Source: Vitellaria paradoxa
Taxonomy: Eukaryota > Streptophyta > Magnoliopsida > Ericales > Sapotaceae
Assembly (NCBI GenBank): GCA_019916065.1
Contig: CM034239.1
Location: forward strand, 41,060,663 to 41,124,662
Direction: 5' to 3'
Length of the DNA: 64,000 nt
Of this stretch, positions 61,190-64,000 are shown piece by piece. The notes under the pieces were generated by a model. The model was not told the DNA's origin. It did not search any database and saw only the letters and a list, made by a program, of their open reading frames with translations. Position numbers and translations under genes: made by a program. The number at the start of each line of letters is the position of its first letter. The stretch's first letter is position 1.

Positions 61190-61640
61190 AAAAAGATATT
61201 TTCCTATTAACCCAGATATCTTATCAAAAATGGAATGTAAAATTAAAAATTGTAATTAATAAAGAATATACTATTAATACTACTGCACTCTTTGATTCTG
61301 GTGCTGACCTTAACTGTATACAGGAAGGATTAGTACCCATAAAATATTTTGAACCAACAAAAGAAAGACTATCATCTGCTAATGGTATGCCATTAAAAGT
61401 CAAATATAAATTAACAAAAGCCATGTATGTAATCAAAATATGCATAAAACTCCATTTATTTTAGTAAAAGATTTAAATAGAGAAGTAATATTAGGAACAC
61501 CTTTCTTAAATCTTATCCAACCCATGACTGTATCTCCTAAAGGAATTTCTACCAATATATTTGACCAAGAAATTATATTGAATTTCTTAATCCTCCAAAT
61601 ATTAAAGATTTGAATATTTTAAAAGATATAGCTATAGAAA
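61190..61640 (+). pseudogene. Viral aspartic protease remnant
   Basis: The active-site motif ALFDSGADLNCIQ is intact (Asp codon at 61294-61296), and a downstream VILGTPFL-type motif (about 61478-61507) is recognisable in another frame. A frameshift near 61440 separates them. The domain normally processes the viral polyprotein. Confidence 0.75.
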
Positions 61641-61899
61641 AAACCCAAATAAATAATATCTCAAAAATCATATCAAAAGAAAAACATTAATGCTCCTAAA
61701 ACAAGAAAAGGTATGTCAACAAATCAAAACAACTTCAAGATAGCCAGTGAAATTGCAATTGAAATTTTAAAAATAAAATAATCAAAGAAGTTCTTCCACC
61801 ATCCCAAATGCATTTTGGAATAGGAAAAGCCATATCGTTACCCTTCCTATATCAAAGATTTTCAAGAATCAAAAATTAAAACAAAGCCAGACCTATCCA

Positions 61900-63162
61900 A
61901 ATGAATCAAGAACTTTTGGATTACTGTAAAAAAGAAATCCAAGATTTATTAGATAAAAAACTAATAAGACCATCCAAATCTCCCTGGAGTTGTGCTGCTT
62001 TCTATGTGAATAAAAATGCTGAAATAGAAAGAGGAACTCCAAGGCTAGTAATAAATTACAAGCCTTTGAATGATGTTTTGCAGTGGATAAGATATCCAAT
62101 CCCTAACAAGCAAGACCTCCTCCAAAGACTTGTACATGCTAAATATATTCAAAATTTGATTTAAAATCTGGATTTTGGCAAATTCAGATCTCAGAATCAG
62201 ATAAATATAAAACCGCATTCACTGTCCCTTTTGGACAATATGAATGGAATGTAATGCCTTTTGGATTAAAAAATGCTCCAAGTGAATTTCAAAAAATCAT
62301 GAATGACATCTTTAACCATATACTGATTTCTCAATAGTATACATTGATGAATATTAATCTTCTCAAATAGTATTCAATCTCATTGGAAGCATTTAAACTT
62401 TCCTTTATATTATAAGAAGAATGGTTTAGTGCTTTCTCCAACAAAAATCAATCTCTTTCAAACAAGGATAAGATTCTTGGACATTACATTGATCAAGGAA
62501 CAATTACTCCAATTGAAAGAGCTTAGAATTTGCAAATTTCCTAATGAAATTAAGGATAAAAAACAACTTCAGAGGTTTTTAGGGAGCCTCAATTATATCT
62601 CAGAATATATCAAAAACTTAGTATCATTGCTGCTCCATTAAGAGAAGGCTTAAGAAAAATCCTCCTCCATGGTCTCCTCAGCATACCCAAATTATCAAAC
62701 AACTTAAACAACATCTTAAGTCTTTGCCATGTTGCATATAGCAAACCCTCTAGCCTATAAAATTGTAGAAACTGATGCATCAGATTTAGGATACGGTGGT
62801 ATTCTAAAACAACGTCTTCCTGGCACCATCAAGAACAATTAGTCCGGTTTACATCAGGAACATGGACTAATGCCCAGAAGAATTATAGCACTATTAAAAA
62901 AGAAATTTTATCTATTGTATTATGCATTCAAAAATTTCAAAGTGATTTATTAAATCAAGAATTTTTAATCAGAATTGATTGTAAGGCTGCCAAGCATGTT
63001 TTACAAAAAGATGTTCAAAACATTGCATCAAAACAGATTTTTGCAAGATGGCAAGCTATTTTATCAGTTTTTGATTATAAAATTGAATACATCAAAGGAG
63101 AAGCAAATTCCATCCCTGATTTCCTTACCCGTGAATTCTTGCAGGGAAACCATGCCTCCTAA
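61900..63162 (+). pseudogene. Viral reverse transcriptase and RNase H, frameshifted
   Basis: RT fingers and palm: SPWSCAAFYVNK, TPRLVINYKPLN, then after a frame change GFWQIQISE, PFGQYEWNVMPFGLKNAP. The catalytic YIDD box at about 62340-62351 has one base missing, so the second Asp is lost and the frame shifts. RNase H shows VETDASDLGYGG (about 62767), then FARWQAILSVFDYKIEYIKG and DFLTREFLQGN, ending in TAA at 63160-63162. It would copy pregenomic RNA into DNA; clearly inactive here. Confidence 0.85.
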
Positions 63163-64000
63163 ACCTATTAGACCCTCTTCATCAACCCAACAACCAATAT
63201 CAAAAGAATCATATGCCATGGTACCTATCAAACCATCCTCTAGTCAAACCACACCCTTACCAACTACCATTCCCAGGGTCCTTCCATTATCTCCATGACT
63301 GGTATACCCAGTTAATGGAAGAAGAAAGACAACAACAACAGATATTAAGCCAAGTGGCTAATAAGAGCTTTGCTCAAACAGTCACAACTGGATCATCAAA
63401 AGAGGTGGCTACACGTCCCTCTTCATCATCTATGGTGGCTCTTGGCCCCATAGCCTCTTCATCAAAAAATGTGGTGGTGTCGGCAAACCCCACACCAATT
63501 TCTCAATTTCCCTATCATCAAAATCACAATATTTTCCCAAACCACAAACCTATATATTACCAGATTATCTCAAGAATATGAAAACCCATTCACAAATCCA
63601 CCCAATTATCAAGCTATCCATGATCTTCTCCAAACTGTATTTCTTCCAAACAACCATTTTGTAACTTCAAATTCCATGAAAACCCAAAAATTTTATGAAT
63701 TTACTGATTGACATGAATCAGTATCTTTAAACATTATCCAGATAAATTTGACCAACCCAAATAGCCTATTCAACATGTCAGATTATCAAAATCTTATCTT
63801 TTGAAGACTGGGGAGGACATCCAAACCAATTCCGCCAGTTTTCAACATTTTGTTCCATCCACCTATAATTACTGGGATTATCAAAAAGCCTGGTATCACA
63901 CCTTTTATCATCAAAATAAAACATTCAGACATTCTTGGATGTTTTACTTCCACAACAAATTCCATCAAGACCTTCCAGCATGGTTCATCGAATGGTGGAA
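63152..64000 (+). pseudogene. Viral ORF2 (function unknown), broken and cut by the window end
   Basis: ATG at 63152 lies in the +1 frame relative to ORF1 and overlaps its last 11 bases, the arrangement expected for termination-reinitiation. The N-terminus is Pro/Ser-rich. The first frame stops at 63296-63298; the sequence continues in another frame with NKSFAQTV. Near the end is an aromatic-rich part (YWDYQKAWYHTFYHQNKTF, WFIEWW). The aromatic part matches the style of florendovirus ORF2 as I remember it. No known domain. Confidence 0.6.

Larger units (their letters stand above)
57237..64000 (+). mobile_element. Endogenous pararetrovirus (Caulimoviridae, florendovirus-like), broken, runs past the window
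   Basis: Order of domains: primer-binding site (57372), movement protein, coat region with zinc knuckle, aspartic protease, reverse transcriptase, RNase H, then a second ORF overlapping the end of the first. A single long polyprotein followed by an ORF2 of unknown role is the florendovirus plan. There is no integrase and no LTR. Stops and frameshifts occur throughout, so it cannot express a whole polyprotein. A 120-bp RT fragment lies before the primer site (57237-57356), showing rearrangement. The right boundary is beyond 64000. Confidence 0.85.

Overview
The window is nuclear DNA of a eudicot plant, probably a woody one with an AT-rich, repeat-laden genome. Evidence: GT-AG introns, plant-only gene families (S-domain receptor kinase, BBX zinc finger, PHOS32-type USP), very AT-rich spacers, many TTA- or 8-bp-TSD MITEs, a Ty1/copia element primed by initiator tRNA-Met, a solo LTR and an endogenous pararetrovirus. 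I cannot name the species from the sequence.

Layout. 93-3396 (-): a seven-exon G-type lectin S-receptor-like kinase with an in-frame stop in exon 1 and Asn in place of the ATP-binding Lys. 3397-12900: AT-rich DNA holding MITEs, several with definable TIRs and target-site duplications. 13585-14746 (+): a two-exon single-B-box protein of the BBX28/BBX29 type, with two G-boxes and an evening element upstream. 14750-23400: repeats and a decayed LINE. 23433-27291 (-): frataxin, rebuilt here from five exons although only exon 1 is an obvious ORF. 27460-30140: AT-rich DNA with a degenerate 166-bp tandem repeat. 30148-34354: a Ty1/copia element with both LTRs and a TSD but a deleted integrase core. 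34754-35820: a 1.07-kb near-palindromic, long-TIR element with GC-rich ends, directly upstream of an SDS22-like LRR gene (38100-41270, +, four exons). 41450-46941: MITEs, hAT relics and a probable LTR end. 47555-48277 (-): a universal stress protein of the PHOS32/PHOS34 type. 48480-57236: AT-rich DNA with MITEs, one of them split by a 1.77-kb solo LTR. 57237-64000: a broken florendovirus-like endogenous caulimovirid that runs off the window edge.

The genes do not form a pathway: they are receptor signalling, light/clock transcription, mitochondrial Fe-S assembly, an LRR scaffold and a stress/MAPK target. From memory, Arabidopsis has the S-RLK At4g03230 beside frataxin At4g03240, and BBX28 At4g27310 beside PHOS34 At4g27320. 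Both pairs are represented here within 48 kb, so the window looks like an ancestral syntenic block stretched by transposons. I found no convincing new molecular system. The best leads are the GC-ended palindrome at the LRR promoter, the rearranged viral insert and the damaged receptor kinase.
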